From DATJNI01 sp035508275 (GTDB taxonomy: Bacteria; Patescibacteriota; Saccharimonadia; Saccharimonadales; UBA4665): 24,764 nt of DNA. Numbering within the stretch: position 1 is the first letter of the stretch; each line of letters begins with the position of its first letter. The notes under the pieces were generated by a model, which was given only the letters and a program-made list of their open reading frames with translations, was not told where the DNA came from and did no database searches. Below, piece by piece: positions 12,923-20,428 of this stretch. The stretch spans positions 1 through 24,764 of the forward strand of contig DATJNI010000005.1 in assembly GCA_035508275.1 (NCBI GenBank), written 5' to 3'. Position numbers and translations under genes: made by a program.

Positions 12923-13954
12923 ATGACTAGCAAGGAGCAGCTAGAGCAGTTTTATCCATTCGACGAGGCGGTGATCGATCAGGTCAGGCAGACTGCTGCA
13001 TGGCAGAATCGCATGCACTTTAGCCAGCTGGCTGACTACTACGATATTGGTGATGGTCCAGAGGTTGTACCAGCTGCTGACGACCATAAAGCCTTCCAGG
13101 TTTTAACAATTAAACCAGGTGGAGATTATGATCATGAACAGGCCATGGTCTATCATCTGCCAATGTCTCTGCCGATCGATCAGAACATGACTATGCGGAT
13201 GCTACGCTTATTTGGGGCGGACGAATCTAGACAGCTAATAGTGGCAGGCAATCCTAGTGCTGCAGGTCAAAAGTATGGCAAGCTTCGTTTTCGTGATCTT
13301 AGAAAGGTATGGGGTGGCGATTTATCGCCTACAGTTGACCCTTTGCTTAAATATCTCATAGAAAAAGGTATTTCTAGAACTGATCAGGTTGGTTTTTCTT
13401 ATGGTGCAGATAAGGCTGCCGCTGCTAGTGCTCGAGCGGTCGACCACGATATTGCTGTAGAGCGAGGGGTCTGGATGGAGACAGCAGCATCACGAGACTA
13501 CGGACCAGGGATAATAGGGTTGGCTAGACTCGGAATAAGATTTATGTCTGCAGCAGATGAGCTAGATAATTATGTGGAGAGCTGCGATAGCCAGCCGCTT
13601 ATGGAAGCGCGCGAGTTCGCAGATGTTGGACTCACACGTTACTTAGCTGGTCTTGCAAGAGCCAGTAATCTTGCAATTGGTAATGCGCTTGCACACGGTG
13701 GATTTAGGTCACGTACCGAGAGAGCCATGATTGCCCAGCCAGAAATGCATACTACCCTAGTATGGGGGACTAACAGTGAGTTAGTTAACTATTCAAGAAT
13801 GCTCGGCATGACAATTACCCTTAGGAGAAAGTTCGGTGAAGAAAGAATAGATTCTATGATTATGGAAGGCATGCATCATGCTGGTGGGGACCAGATAGAT
13901 TTGCATGCGGCCATCGTACTGCAGGCACTTAGACCAGGGAGACGATTAATTTGA
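12923..13954 (+). CDS. Alpha/beta hydrolase-like protein
   Basis: A 343-residue soluble protein. The segment VGFSYGADKAAAASA (156-170) is a nucleophile elbow of the alpha/beta hydrolase type (G-F-S-Y-G, Ser159), followed by a small-residue helix. Near the C-terminus MEGMHHAGGDQID (314-326) offers the expected catalytic His (318 or 319), and an acidic residue after LVWGTNSE may complete the triad. I cannot assign a substrate; esterase, lipase or peptidase are all possible. It begins with an unusual 55-residue N-terminal region before the first core strand. The stop overlaps the end of the convergent glycosidase gene by 9 bp. Fold call moderate, function open. Confidence 0.72.
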   Translation: MTSKEQLEQFYPFDEAVIDQVRQTAAWQNRMHFSQLADYYDIGDGPEVVPAADDHKAFQVLTIKPGGDYDHEQAMVYHLPMSLPIDQNMTMRMLRLFGADESRQLIVAGNPSAAGQKYGKLRFRDLRKVWGGDLSPTVDPLLKYLIEKGISRTDQVGFSYGADKAAAASARAVDHDIAVERGVWMETAASRDYGPGIIGLARLGIRFMSAADELDNYVESCDSQPLMEAREFADVGLTRYLAGLARASNLAIGNALAHGGFRSRTERAMIAQPEMHTTLVWGTNSELVNYSRMLGMTITLRRKFGEERIDSMIMEGMHHAGGDQIDLHAAIVLQALRPGRRLI

Positions 13955-15043
13955 GCTAAACTCTTGTTTGGCAACGTTCCAAAGACTGGGGTCGTGGAGG
14001 ATTACTTTACGGTAATACCAATACTCTGCTCCCCAGAACTCTATTTGCTTCATGCCGGTAGCTTTTGCGTAGGAGAATCTGCCTTTCAATCGGTTAGCGT
14101 TAATGGACTGGTTCTGTTCGGCTAGGCTAGTGCTAGTTATGCTTTGGCCATTAGGTGGCCACGCTTCAGCTTGCATCTCAGTTATGACCATGTTTCGACC
14201 TAGGAAGATCTTTTGAACTCCAGCTAGAAAAGCGTAGTACCAGGCTGGGAGTGGGTATTCGACGTAGCGGTGGGTGTAGTTTGCATCCCAGACTCTCATG
14301 TATACCGAAATACCAAAGATGTCTGGCTTTGGTTGGCCAGTAGGAAAACCAATTGAATTATTACTTCTTGAAACTATTATCTGATGGTTGGGATCCAGGC
14401 TTTTAACAAGATTATACTCAGTTACTAGTCGCTGGCGGCTATAGTTGGCGCAGTCACCGAAGCCTTTTAGAAAATACTCGTTTTCTAGTTGGTACTGCTG
14501 CAAGGCAGGATTATTCTTATATCTTTCTACAACTGCCTTCATATAGCTAAGCAATTGCGGCTCCCAAGTGTTCATGGGTCCAGCCGTGTTGACCCAGCTA
14601 GGCGGATGACATTCCGGCCAGCGAGGCTGCCTAAGCCCTAACGTTAAGATTACCTTGGCATGGGCAGCGTCAGCTTTAGCAAACTCCCAGTCGAGCTGAG
14701 AAAAGTTGTATATGCCCGGTTCGGGTTCGACGTCGCTCCAATAGCTCACTAACCTAAATTGTTTTACATTAATAGATATTAGGGAGTCCATAGTTTGCTC
14801 TGGGTTAAGACCCAAGCTTTGGGCATAGTCCGGAATAAAGCTTACTCCCAGTTGCAGCTTAGTATTTCGTTCAGAAAAAATATACCACTGCCCAATTATG
14901 TAGATAATTAGCACCATTATTACTATTGCTGCTAGGATAACCACGCTGAGTTTAGCGAATATGTTTTTATGCCAGTATTTTAGATAGCTGAGTTTTAAGC
15001 TTTTTATTAGTTTGCCAGAGTATGATTTATTTGGTTTTGACAT
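13946..15043 (-). CDS. Membrane-anchored glycoside hydrolase (TIM-barrel, clan GH-A type)
   Basis: A 365-residue protein with a basic N-terminus (1-30), one transmembrane helix (31-53) and an extracytoplasmic domain. The domain resembles GH-A clan beta-glycosidases: strand/loop motifs FRLVSYWSDVEPEPGIYNF (97-115), VILTLGLRQPRWPE, the acid/base pair N188-E189 in QLENEY at the end of strand 4, and a candidate nucleophile E289 in VITEMQAEAW at strand 7. The exact GH family is unclear. It probably acts on glycans at the cell surface, such as the cell's own envelope or a host's. It diverges from a family 2 glycosyltransferase only 19 bp away, suggesting a joint role in surface polysaccharide. N-terminal basic residues before the helix predict a type II (N-in) anchor. 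Confidence 0.8.
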   Translation of the reverse strand: MSKPNKSYSGKLIKSLKLSYLKYWHKNIFAKLSVVILAAIVIMVLIIYIIGQWYIFSERNTKLQLGVSFIPDYAQSLGLNPEQTMDSLISINVKQFRLVSYWSDVEPEPGIYNFSQLDWEFAKADAAHAKVILTLGLRQPRWPECHPPSWVNTAGPMNTWEPQLLSYMKAVVERYKNNPALQQYQLENEYFLKGFGDCANYSRQRLVTEYNLVKSLDPNHQIIVSRSNNSIGFPTGQPKPDIFGISVYMRVWDANYTHRYVEYPLPAWYYAFLAGVQKIFLGRNMVITEMQAEAWPPNGQSITSTSLAEQNQSINANRLKGRFSYAKATGMKQIEFWGAEYWYYRKVILHDPSLWNVAKQEFSSN

Positions 15044-15062
15044 ATAATCTTAAGTAGCTCAG

Positions 15063-15908
15063 ATGAAAATAAGCATTGTTATCCCAGTATACAACGAAGA
15101 GGACACTTTAAGAGAGTGTCTGGAGGCTGTGGCCTTACTTAGGCCCAGAGCCGATGAGGTAATAGTAGTAGACAACAATTCAACTGACGAAACTTATGAA
15201 ATAGCCTCTTCCTTTGATTTCGTTAAGCTTCTAAGGGAAGATCGCCAGGGAGTTGTTTATGCTAGGACAGCCGGCTTTGATGCCTCTAAAGGCGACATAA
15301 TTGCTCGTATCGACGCCGATACGCTGCTGCCTAAGGACTGGGTTAAGCAGGTACGGGCAGTCTTTAAGGACGATCGCCTTATGGCTGCGTCAGGTAAGGC
15401 TCAGTATTATGGTGCTTCCCTAGCTCATGTATTTAACGCAGTTGACCTTTACTTTAGAAGAAGCCTATCTAGGCAGCTTGATGGACGCTTGTATCTGTGG
15501 GGGGCTAATATGGCGATTAAACGTGAGGCTTGGGAGCGAGTTAAGGACTCGCTTTGCTACCAAAAAGACATACATGAGGATTATGATGTGGCAATTCACT
15601 TGCAAAGGCTTAATATGAGGGTTGCATTTGATGAACGTCTGGTTGCCCAGGTCAGTTCAAGAAGAATAGATATGAATTTCCTAGGCTTTATGGCTTATGT
15701 CTGGAAATCGCCTTCCACCTATGCCAAGCATAAGGAGAGTGTTTATAGGGCCATGATGCCTATCGTTATTACCTGCGCCATCGGCTACTTGCCGGCCAGA
15801 GTTCTATATAGGGGATACGATCCCGTCAAGGATAGCTTTAGCTTTACTAAGCTGCTTTCGCAAAGCGATAAGCTGACGCGAGTTGACCCGACCGTTAATG
15901 TGGCTTAA
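15063..15908 (+). CDS. Family 2 glycosyltransferase
   Basis: Inverting sugar transferase acting at the cytoplasmic membrane. The 281-residue protein shows the GT-A fold of GT2: VIPVYNEEDTLREC at the start (6-19), VVDNNSTDET (35-44), the metal-binding DAD at 84-86 in RIDADT, and an acidic ED pair (172-173) near the acceptor side, the usual place of the catalytic base. A hydrophobic stretch at about 231-249 may associate with the membrane. TATAAT at 15043-15048 may be its -10 box; no Shine-Dalgarno precedes ATG 15063. The donor and acceptor cannot be read from sequence. Its divergent neighbour is a membrane-anchored glycosidase; its end overlaps the convergent P-loop kinase gene by 4 bp. Confidence 0.88.
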   Translation: MKISIVIPVYNEEDTLRECLEAVALLRPRADEVIVVDNNSTDETYEIASSFDFVKLLREDRQGVVYARTAGFDASKGDIIARIDADTLLPKDWVKQVRAVFKDDRLMAASGKAQYYGASLAHVFNAVDLYFRRSLSRQLDGRLYLWGANMAIKREAWERVKDSLCYQKDIHEDYDVAIHLQRLNMRVAFDERLVAQVSSRRIDMNFLGFMAYVWKSPSTYAKHKESVYRAMMPIVITCAIGYLPARVLYRGYDPVKDSFSFTKLLSQSDKLTRVDPTVNVA

Positions 15909-16420
15909 ATAACTTCTTTTAGAGCCTCTTTTATCTGTTTTTCGTTTATGTCTGTGCCATCTATTTTTATGACCTTTTCGTTTGGCTTTGGCGGCTCAAG
16001 TTTCGAGGTGATGTCCCTAAACTGAGATTCGTCCATGTTCATTTTATATAAGTTACGGCTAGCGTGAGCTTCAACCGAGCGTTTGTAAGCTACTTCTTTA
16101 GGTGTTGTCAGCCAGATAATAACGGTTTTGGCATTTTTTTTATCGGCGATGGCTCGCAACTTTTGTCGGTCGCTATAGTGATTAAAGTTTGTATCGAAAA
16201 TAACACTTTTGCCCTGAGATAGGAGATATTCCGCTGCATTATTAAGCTGAGCATAAAGCTCGTCGCTCTCCTTTTTAGTGTGGCTGGGGTTTGGGAAAAG
16301 TTTGTGTCTTTCCACGTCGGCCCATAGGTGTTGAGCCCCGGTTTCCTTGGCTAGAATCTTTGCAACAGTAGTTTTGCCAGCGCCTGGATAGCCAATAAAA
16401 AGGTAGAGAGTTTTAGCCAT
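15905..16420 (-). CDS. P-loop kinase-like ATP-binding protein (AAA_33 type)
   Basis: A 171-residue single-domain NTPase with Walker A GYPGAGKTT (9-17), a DTNFNHYSDRQKL block (75-87) typical of zeta-toxin/polynucleotide-kinase-like small kinases, and an Arg-containing lid (YKRSVEAHASRN). Such proteins phosphorylate small molecules or nucleic acid ends; the substrate is unknown. ATG 16420 overlaps the stop of the CobO-like gene by one base (TAATG), so it is translated with it. It is the last gene of a glutaredoxin-CobO-kinase operon. No antitoxin-like partner is adjacent, so a toxin role is unlikely. Confidence 0.8.
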   Translation of the reverse strand: MAKTLYLFIGYPGAGKTTVAKILAKETGAQHLWADVERHKLFPNPSHTKKESDELYAQLNNAAEYLLSQGKSVIFDTNFNHYSDRQKLRAIADKKNAKTVIIWLTTPKEVAYKRSVEAHASRNLYKMNMDESQFRDITSKLEPPKPNEKVIKIDGTDINEKQIKEALKEVI

Positions 16421-16989
16421 TAGTGGTCTATGCCCTTTTTTGCTAGGTATTTATTGTCAAAGTGATGCTTTATTTTACTCATATCGGTAGCTATGTCTGC
16501 GTATTTTAGTAGTTCTTTTGGAAAGTCTCGGCCGGTTAGGCAGAGGCTAGTTTTTTTATGTCTGTCTTTAATTAGTTTTTCTAGTTCTCCTTTAGTTATT
16601 AGGCCGTCGTGAGCTGCGTTGTTTATCTCGTCGCAAATAACTACGTCGTATTCCCCACTTGTTGCGCATTGGTAGGCTTTAGCATAAGTCTCCTGGGCTG
16701 CCTTTTTATGGTCTGCAGCTGTAATGTTCTTTTCACTTAAGTCGCCGGCTTTATAGAAGCCTTTGCCGCCTTTATAGAAAAAGAGTTGGTCTTTGTAGAT
16801 CGGCGTGATGTCACGTATTGCAATATGCTCACTAACTCCCCAGTACTTAATGAACTGGATGAAAGCTATCTTGTTTCTGTTGCCTAAGGCCCTCAGTAGC
16901 AAGCCTAAAGAGGCGCTGGTCTTACCCTTGCCCTCGCCAGTATAGACAATAACTAAGGACGGTTTTTGCTTAAAGTCTTCAAATGCCAT
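16420..16989 (-). CDS. CobO/CobA-family cob(I)alamin adenosyltransferase-like ATPase
   Basis: A 189-residue protein with the family's P-loop GEGKGKTSASLG (18-29), the IQFIKYW segment (44-50) that usually lies near the corrinoid pocket, YDVVICDEINNA (114-125) as Walker B, and LTGRDFP (151-157). These match the CobA/BtuR/CobO family, which adenosylates corrinoids. No other cobalamin gene is visible here, and small-genome Patescibacteria are not known to make cobalamin. It may serve salvage, or it may have taken on another ATP-dependent role. The start has AAGG upstream; the gene follows the glutaredoxin gene by 43 nt and overlaps the kinase gene by 1 nt. Confidence 0.85.
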   Translation of the reverse strand: MAFEDFKQKPSLVIVYTGEGKGKTSASLGLLLRALGNRNKIAFIQFIKYWGVSEHIAIRDITPIYKDQLFFYKGGKGFYKAGDLSEKNITAADHKKAAQETYAKAYQCATSGEYDVVICDEINNAAHDGLITKGELEKLIKDRHKKTSLCLTGRDFPKELLKYADIATDMSKIKHHFDNKYLAKKGIDH

Positions 16990-17032
16990 TGATTGCTACC
17001 TTTGTAGCTAGTTTACCACCCGAAGCTAAGGG

Positions 17033-17272
17033 CTATATGCCTAGTGCGTTGTCAATTTTCGGTCGGTCAAAGCCAACAATTATCTCTTTGCCTATTTCTA
17101 GCACAGGTATTCCGCGTTGACCAGACTTTTCTACCACCTCCTTGGCGGCGCTCGAGTCTTTGTCGATGTCTATATAGTTGTACTTAATTTTTTTATCGTC
17201 TAAATAGTGCATAGCTGTATGACAAAAGCCACACCAGTCTGCTCCATAGATAGTTACTTGTTTGTCGGACAT
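17033..17272 (-). CDS. Glutaredoxin-like thiol oxidoreductase
   Basis: A 79-residue thioredoxin-fold protein that reduces disulfides or glutathione-type mixed disulfides in the cytoplasm. VTIYGADWCGFCHTA (6-20) supplies a CGFC active site (C14, C17), and GIPVLEIG further on carries the cis-proline. CGFC is less common than CPYC and fits NrdH/mycoredoxin-like proteins as well. The open frame extends to 17332, but an extended -10 promoter ends 8 nt before ATG 17272, so the shorter form is preferred. First gene of the operon with the CobO-like protein and the P-loop kinase. In a cell without glutathione it would be reduced by thioredoxin reductase or another thiol. Confidence 0.88.
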   Translation of the reverse strand: MSDKQVTIYGADWCGFCHTAMHYLDDKKIKYNYIDIDKDSSAAKEVVEKSGQRGIPVLEIGKEIIVGFDRPKIDNALGI

Positions 17273-17280
17273 ATAGCTAT

Positions 17281-17289
17281 ATTCTAGCA
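17281..17289 (-). promoter_or_regulatory. Extended -10 promoter of the glutaredoxin operon
   Basis: On the minus strand TGC-TAGAAT (17289-17281) is followed by 8 nt and ATG 17272. The -35 region is weak. Leaderless type; it removes the first 20 codons of the longer open frame. Confidence 0.45.
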
Positions 17290-17382
17290 CCTTGGTTCTA
17301 GCATAAGTAAGTTTTTCTACAGCCAAAAGCAAGTCTTTTCCTGTATTAACTGTAGTGACAATTAACTTAGTGAAGGAAATAA

Positions 17383-17925
17383 ATGGCAGTAGAAGAAGCT
17401 AGAGGGATAGCGCTAACCGAGAGAGACAAGGCCAGAGCTCGAGATCGGGCTGATAGGCTTGCTAGACCTTTAGGCGAGAAAGGTCTTAGAATTCCTGACT
17501 ACGGCGCACATGTTGGAGATATTGCCATCAGGAGTCTAAGGCAAGAGAGTCCCGTTGAAGAGGATCGGTCACAGACCGATGTTCTTGGCTTTGACGTGGC
17601 TGGTAGGCGGGCACTGCCAAATAGGATAAATCTACTTCTTGCTTTGACGACTAAACAGCTGGATGGCAAGCTATTTGCGAAAAGAGATGAGCAGATGGCA
17701 GCTATAGAAGCAATGACTGGGCTTAGTGAAGAAGACAGGAAGGCCGCACAAGTCGAGCTTAGAGATGGCCAAGATAAGCGCATAGAGAGCGTATTTGACC
17801 CTAATGATAGTGTGATGAGAGGTTTAGCAGTTACCTCTGACGGACTACGTGAATTAATTGACTTCGCTGAAGATAGAGGCCTAGACACGACAGCGCTTAT
17901 TGAGAGAAGACAGTCGATTAAATAA
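17383..17925 (+). CDS. Unknown charged helical protein
   Basis: A 180-residue soluble protein with many Arg, Asp and Glu residues, predicted to be almost wholly alpha-helical, with no Cys, no membrane segment and no motif I recognise. ATG 17383 is preceded by GAAGGAA at a suitable distance, a proper Shine-Dalgarno. It lies immediately upstream of the ATP synthase operon but is separated from it by 47 nt that hold a good promoter, so it need not be part of that operon. It diverges from the glutaredoxin operon. Function unknown. Confidence 0.7.
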   Translation: MAVEEARGIALTERDKARARDRADRLARPLGEKGLRIPDYGAHVGDIAIRSLRQESPVEEDRSQTDVLGFDVAGRRALPNRINLLLALTTKQLDGKLFAKRDEQMAAIEAMTGLSEEDRKAAQVELRDGQDKRIESVFDPNDSVMRGLAVTSDGLRELIDFAEDRGLDTTALIERRQSIK

Positions 17926-17934
17926 GTCTTCGTG

Positions 17935-17964
17935 TTGCGTGACATCTATCACAACTGTTATACT
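17935..17964 (+). promoter_or_regulatory. Promoter of the ATP synthase operon
   Basis: TTGCGT (17935-17940), 18 nt, TATACT (17959-17964) with an extended TGT in front. ATG 17973 of atpI lies 8 nt downstream, so the mRNA would start at about the ATG. TAGGAG lies directly against the ATG (17967-17972), too close for normal initiation. Confidence 0.6.
17938..17953 (+). promoter_or_regulatory. CRP/FNR-like palindrome in the atp promoter
   Basis: CGTGA-N6-TCACA differs from the E. coli CRP consensus TGTGA-N6-TCACA at one base and sits between the -35 and -10 boxes, where a bound protein would repress. A 5-bp half-site match can arise by chance and no CRP-family gene is seen here. Confidence 0.25.
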
Positions 17965-17972
17965 TATAGGAG

Positions 17973-18287
17973 ATGAAACAGACGAAAGCGCCTGAGACGA
18001 CGCCATCGCCTAGACCGGGAGTCGTACATAACAAAACCAAGGTGGGTAATCAGCCAAACCCGAGCTATATGTTTATAACTCTGGCTTTGGATATGAGCTG
18101 GAGATTGGCCGCATCCGTACTGGTACCGATACTAGCAGGTGTATTTTTAGATAAGGAATTTAACACTAAGCCTATTCTAACGATTGTTGGAGTGGTGCTG
18201 GCTTTGGCTTTTTCCTTTCTTGTATTAAGGCGAACATTGTCTCAAGCCGGTAACTACACTAGTAATATGAATGGGAGCAAGACGTGA
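17973..18287 (+). CDS. atpI: AtpI/AtpZ-like ATP synthase accessory membrane protein
   Basis: A 104-residue protein with a Pro/Lys-rich cytoplasmic N-terminus (1-33) and two transmembrane helices, at about 40-57 and 65-86, joined by a short loop FLDKEFNTKP. This matches AtpI/AtpZ proteins, which head ATP synthase operons and help in assembly or in Mg2+ supply. Sequence identity in this family is low, so the call leans on helix pattern, size and position. Its TGA stop overlaps the GTG start of atpB by 4 nt. Confidence 0.78.
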   Translation: MKQTKAPETTPSPRPGVVHNKTKVGNQPNPSYMFITLALDMSWRLAASVLVPILAGVFLDKEFNTKPILTIVGVVLALAFSFLVLRRTLSQAGNYTSNMNGSKT

Positions 18288-19132
18288 TCGGTAGGTTAAG
18301 TATTCTTGCCGATAGCGGACCAAAAGTCTTTATATCTCCAGAGCCAGTCATGAAGATTGGTGGATTGACTATAACCAACGCCGTTTTATATGGCTGGGTT
18401 TGCAGCTTCTTTATTATTGTCCTCATGATCTATGTAGCTAAACGAATGACCATTTGGCCCAAAGGGGGGATTATCCAATTAGTAGAAGTTGGCGTGACCT
18501 TTATTACCGATCTAGTGGAGGATGCCTTCGATAACAAAGAAGCTGGCAAGAAGTATGTGCCCTACTTTGTAACCCTGTTTTTCTTTATTCTGCTTAGTAA
18601 CTGGCTGGGGCTGTTGCCAATAGTTGGTGAAGGCTTTCAAGTGGGCGGACACCCGGCGCTTCGGCCCTTTACTGGTGATTTGAACGGCACACTGGCTATG
18701 GGCGTCATTACAATGGGGCTGGTCTACTATGCCTCAATTAAAGAGTCTAAAGGCTTTAGAAACTACTTTAGACATTTCTTTGTTGGCAATCCTCTTAACC
18801 CGTTATTTCTCTTTATTGGCCTACTTGAAATAATAACTGATCTTACCCGCGTCATTAGCCTTTCCCTTCGATTATTCCTAAATATTACAATTGGCGAGAT
18901 CCTAATATCTGTCTTTGCCTACCTTGGACATTTTCTAGCACCTCTGACTGCTCTGCCTTTTACTCTGCTGGAGTTTTTGGTAGCAGCATTGCAGGCATAT
19001 ATCTTTACGATCTTAGGCGTTATGTATCTAGCTATTACTGCTAATAGCGCTTACGAGCATGAGCAGCATTCTAACTTGGTCGAGGAACGACCAAAGAAGA
19101 TGAAGCTATCGGCGGAAGGGGGTAAGGCTTGA
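18284..19132 (+). CDS. atpB: F1Fo ATP synthase subunit a
   Basis: Membrane subunit forming the proton half-channels against the c-ring. It has 282 residues and several hydrophobic helices. The essential arginine is R196 in SLSLRLFLN, and Q237 lies in LVAALQAYIFTIL in the last helix, the expected partner position. Most homologues read RLFGN at the arginine; here the Gly is Leu. It starts with GTG 18284, overlapping the atpI stop, with GGGAG 6 nt upstream; no ATG occurs before residue 23, after which homology to the family would be cut into. The charged 20-residue C-terminal tail is cytoplasmic or periplasmic depending on helix count. Confidence 0.92.
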   Translation: MIGRLSILADSGPKVFISPEPVMKIGGLTITNAVLYGWVCSFFIIVLMIYVAKRMTIWPKGGIIQLVEVGVTFITDLVEDAFDNKEAGKKYVPYFVTLFFFILLSNWLGLLPIVGEGFQVGGHPALRPFTGDLNGTLAMGVITMGLVYYASIKESKGFRNYFRHFFVGNPLNPLFLFIGLLEIITDLTRVISLSLRLFLNITIGEILISVFAYLGHFLAPLTALPFTLLEFLVAALQAYIFTILGVMYLAITANSAYEHEQHSNLVEERPKKMKLSAEGGKA

Positions 19133-19188
19133 GTGACTTAACCTGGATGGTAACGAATAATTTAACGAGTTTAAGAAAAGGAGAATAA

Positions 19189-19419
19189 ATGGCAGCAACC
19201 GAAGCAATCAACACCACAATACTTGCTAAAGGTATAATCTTGGGCGGTGGTTTCATTGGCCCAGGTATCGGTATCGGAGTAATTGGAGGTAGTTACCTTC
19301 AAGCGGTTGGTCGTAACCCAAGTGCCGCAAGGTACCTGCTTGGACAAGCCCTAATATTCGTGGCTATTGTCGAACTGTTTGGTCTACTGGCCTTCGCATC
19401 AATATTTATTGTGGCTTAA
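19189..19419 (+). CDS. atpE: F1Fo ATP synthase subunit c
   Basis: Proteolipid of the rotor ring. A 76-residue two-helix hairpin: helix 1 has the glycine run GPGIGIGVIGG (24-34), the loop is RNP (42-44), and helix 2 carries the ion-binding carboxylate E62. From the loop proline to E62 is 18 residues, the same spacing as to D61 in E. coli. The positions that bind Na+ in Ilyobacter-type rings (Gln in helix 1, Ser after the Glu) are here I29 and L63, so proton coupling is expected. AAAAGGAG precedes ATG 19189. It sits 56 nt after atpB. Confidence 0.95.
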   Translation: MAATEAINTTILAKGIILGGGFIGPGIGIGVIGGSYLQAVGRNPSAARYLLGQALIFVAIVELFGLLAFASIFIVA

Positions 19420-19476
19420 TAGGGAGAATACTAAGGATTTTAATGGTAAAGCAAAGTAACAAATTAGGAGCAATCA

Positions 19477-20016
19477 ATGCTTGATCCCAAACTACTGGCT
19501 GACAGCAGCAGTGGCATTGGTGCGCTTGGATTTAATCTAAACGACTTTCTAATTCAGCTTGTTACTTTTGTTTTGGCTCTGATTATTCTAAAAAGATACG
19601 CCTTTACGCCAATTGCTAACATTCTAAGAAAGAGAAAAGAAACTATTGAGCACGGTGTGAAACTTGAAGAGGACCTAAAAAAGGAGAAAGCTGAGCTGGA
19701 TAAAAAGGTTGACGACACTCTGCGCGCAACCAGAGTTAAGGCCGATGGCATTATCAGTGACGCCAAAGCTAGTGCACGGCAAACTGTTAAGGATGCCGAG
19801 GACCAGGCTAGAGTTAAAGCTGATGCTATCTCTAAGGAAGCGGAAGCGCAGATCGCTCTTTCAACCGACAAAGCCAGAAAAGAGCTTGAGGGTGAGCTAG
19901 TTGGGCTAATCTCAGAAGTTAGCAGTGCGGTTATTGAGGAAAAGGTTGATTCCGAAAAAGACGCTAAGTTAATTGAACGCAGCCTAAAAGAGCGAACGCT
20001 TAAGGAGGCTTCATGA
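19477..20016 (+). CDS. atpF: F1Fo ATP synthase subunit b
   Basis: Peripheral stalk subunit. The 179-residue protein has one N-terminal membrane helix (about 22-40, FLIQLVTFVLALIILKRY) followed by a long charged coiled coil up to the C-terminus, rich in Ala, Lys, Glu and Asp. TAGGAG lies a few nt before ATG 19477. The stop overlaps the atpH start by 4 nt (ATGA). Only one b gene is present, so the stalk should be a b homodimer. The membrane end contains the usual proline (FTPIANIL) just after the helix. Confidence 0.92.
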   Translation: MLDPKLLADSSSGIGALGFNLNDFLIQLVTFVLALIILKRYAFTPIANILRKRKETIEHGVKLEEDLKKEKAELDKKVDDTLRATRVKADGIISDAKASARQTVKDAEDQARVKADAISKEAEAQIALSTDKARKELEGELVGLISEVSSAVIEEKVDSEKDAKLIERSLKERTLKEAS

Positions 20017-20414
20017 AAACTCCTAGAACAGAGATTTCCCAGGTACTAGCGGACAAGCTTCTTAAGAGTGGCGTTACTCGTGCCTCAACTCGTTCAATTG
20101 CCGCTTATCTTTTAAGCGAGGGACGAACCCAGGAACTGGACTCAATCCTTAGAGACATTCAAGCTGATTGGGCAGCTAAAGGTTTTGTCCAAGTAATTGC
20201 TTCTAGTGCCCATAAGCTTGGACCTTCGTCTAATAAGTTAATAACCAAAAAAGTTAAGAGCGTATATCCTGGAGCCAAGAAGATTAATATTGCGCATGAG
20301 TTTGATGAAAACATTTTAGGGGGTGTTAAGCTGGAGTTTGCTAGCCAAAGACTGGATCTTAGCCTGAAAAGTAAATTAAATAAGTTTGAAGAACTTGCGA
20401 GAAAGAAAGGATGA
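20013..20414 (+). CDS. atpH: F1Fo ATP synthase subunit delta, short form
   Basis: Links the b stalk to the top of F1. Only 133 residues against about 175-180 in most bacteria. The C-terminal half is recognisable: a strand resembling VQVIASSAHKLG, a KKVKSVYPGAKKINIAHEFDENILGG segment (the family's 'D-x-x-L-I/L-G-G' signature) and the closing LDLSLKSKLNKFEEL. The N-terminal six-helix domain that binds alpha is shortened by roughly 45 residues. AAGGAGG precedes ATG 20013, which overlaps atpF by 4 nt, so there is no room for a longer start. The call rests on the C-terminal signature and on position. Confidence 0.87.
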   Translation: MKTPRTEISQVLADKLLKSGVTRASTRSIAAYLLSEGRTQELDSILRDIQADWAAKGFVQVIASSAHKLGPSSNKLITKKVKSVYPGAKKINIAHEFDENILGGVKLEFASQRLDLSLKSKLNKFEELARKKG

Positions 20415-20428
20415 TAAAAGAGTAGCCA

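Noticed and set aside
15905..16420. Zeta-toxin of a toxin-antitoxin pair
   Set aside because: The P-loop kinase fold is similar, but no small antitoxin gene adjoins it and it is coupled to a metabolic-type gene.
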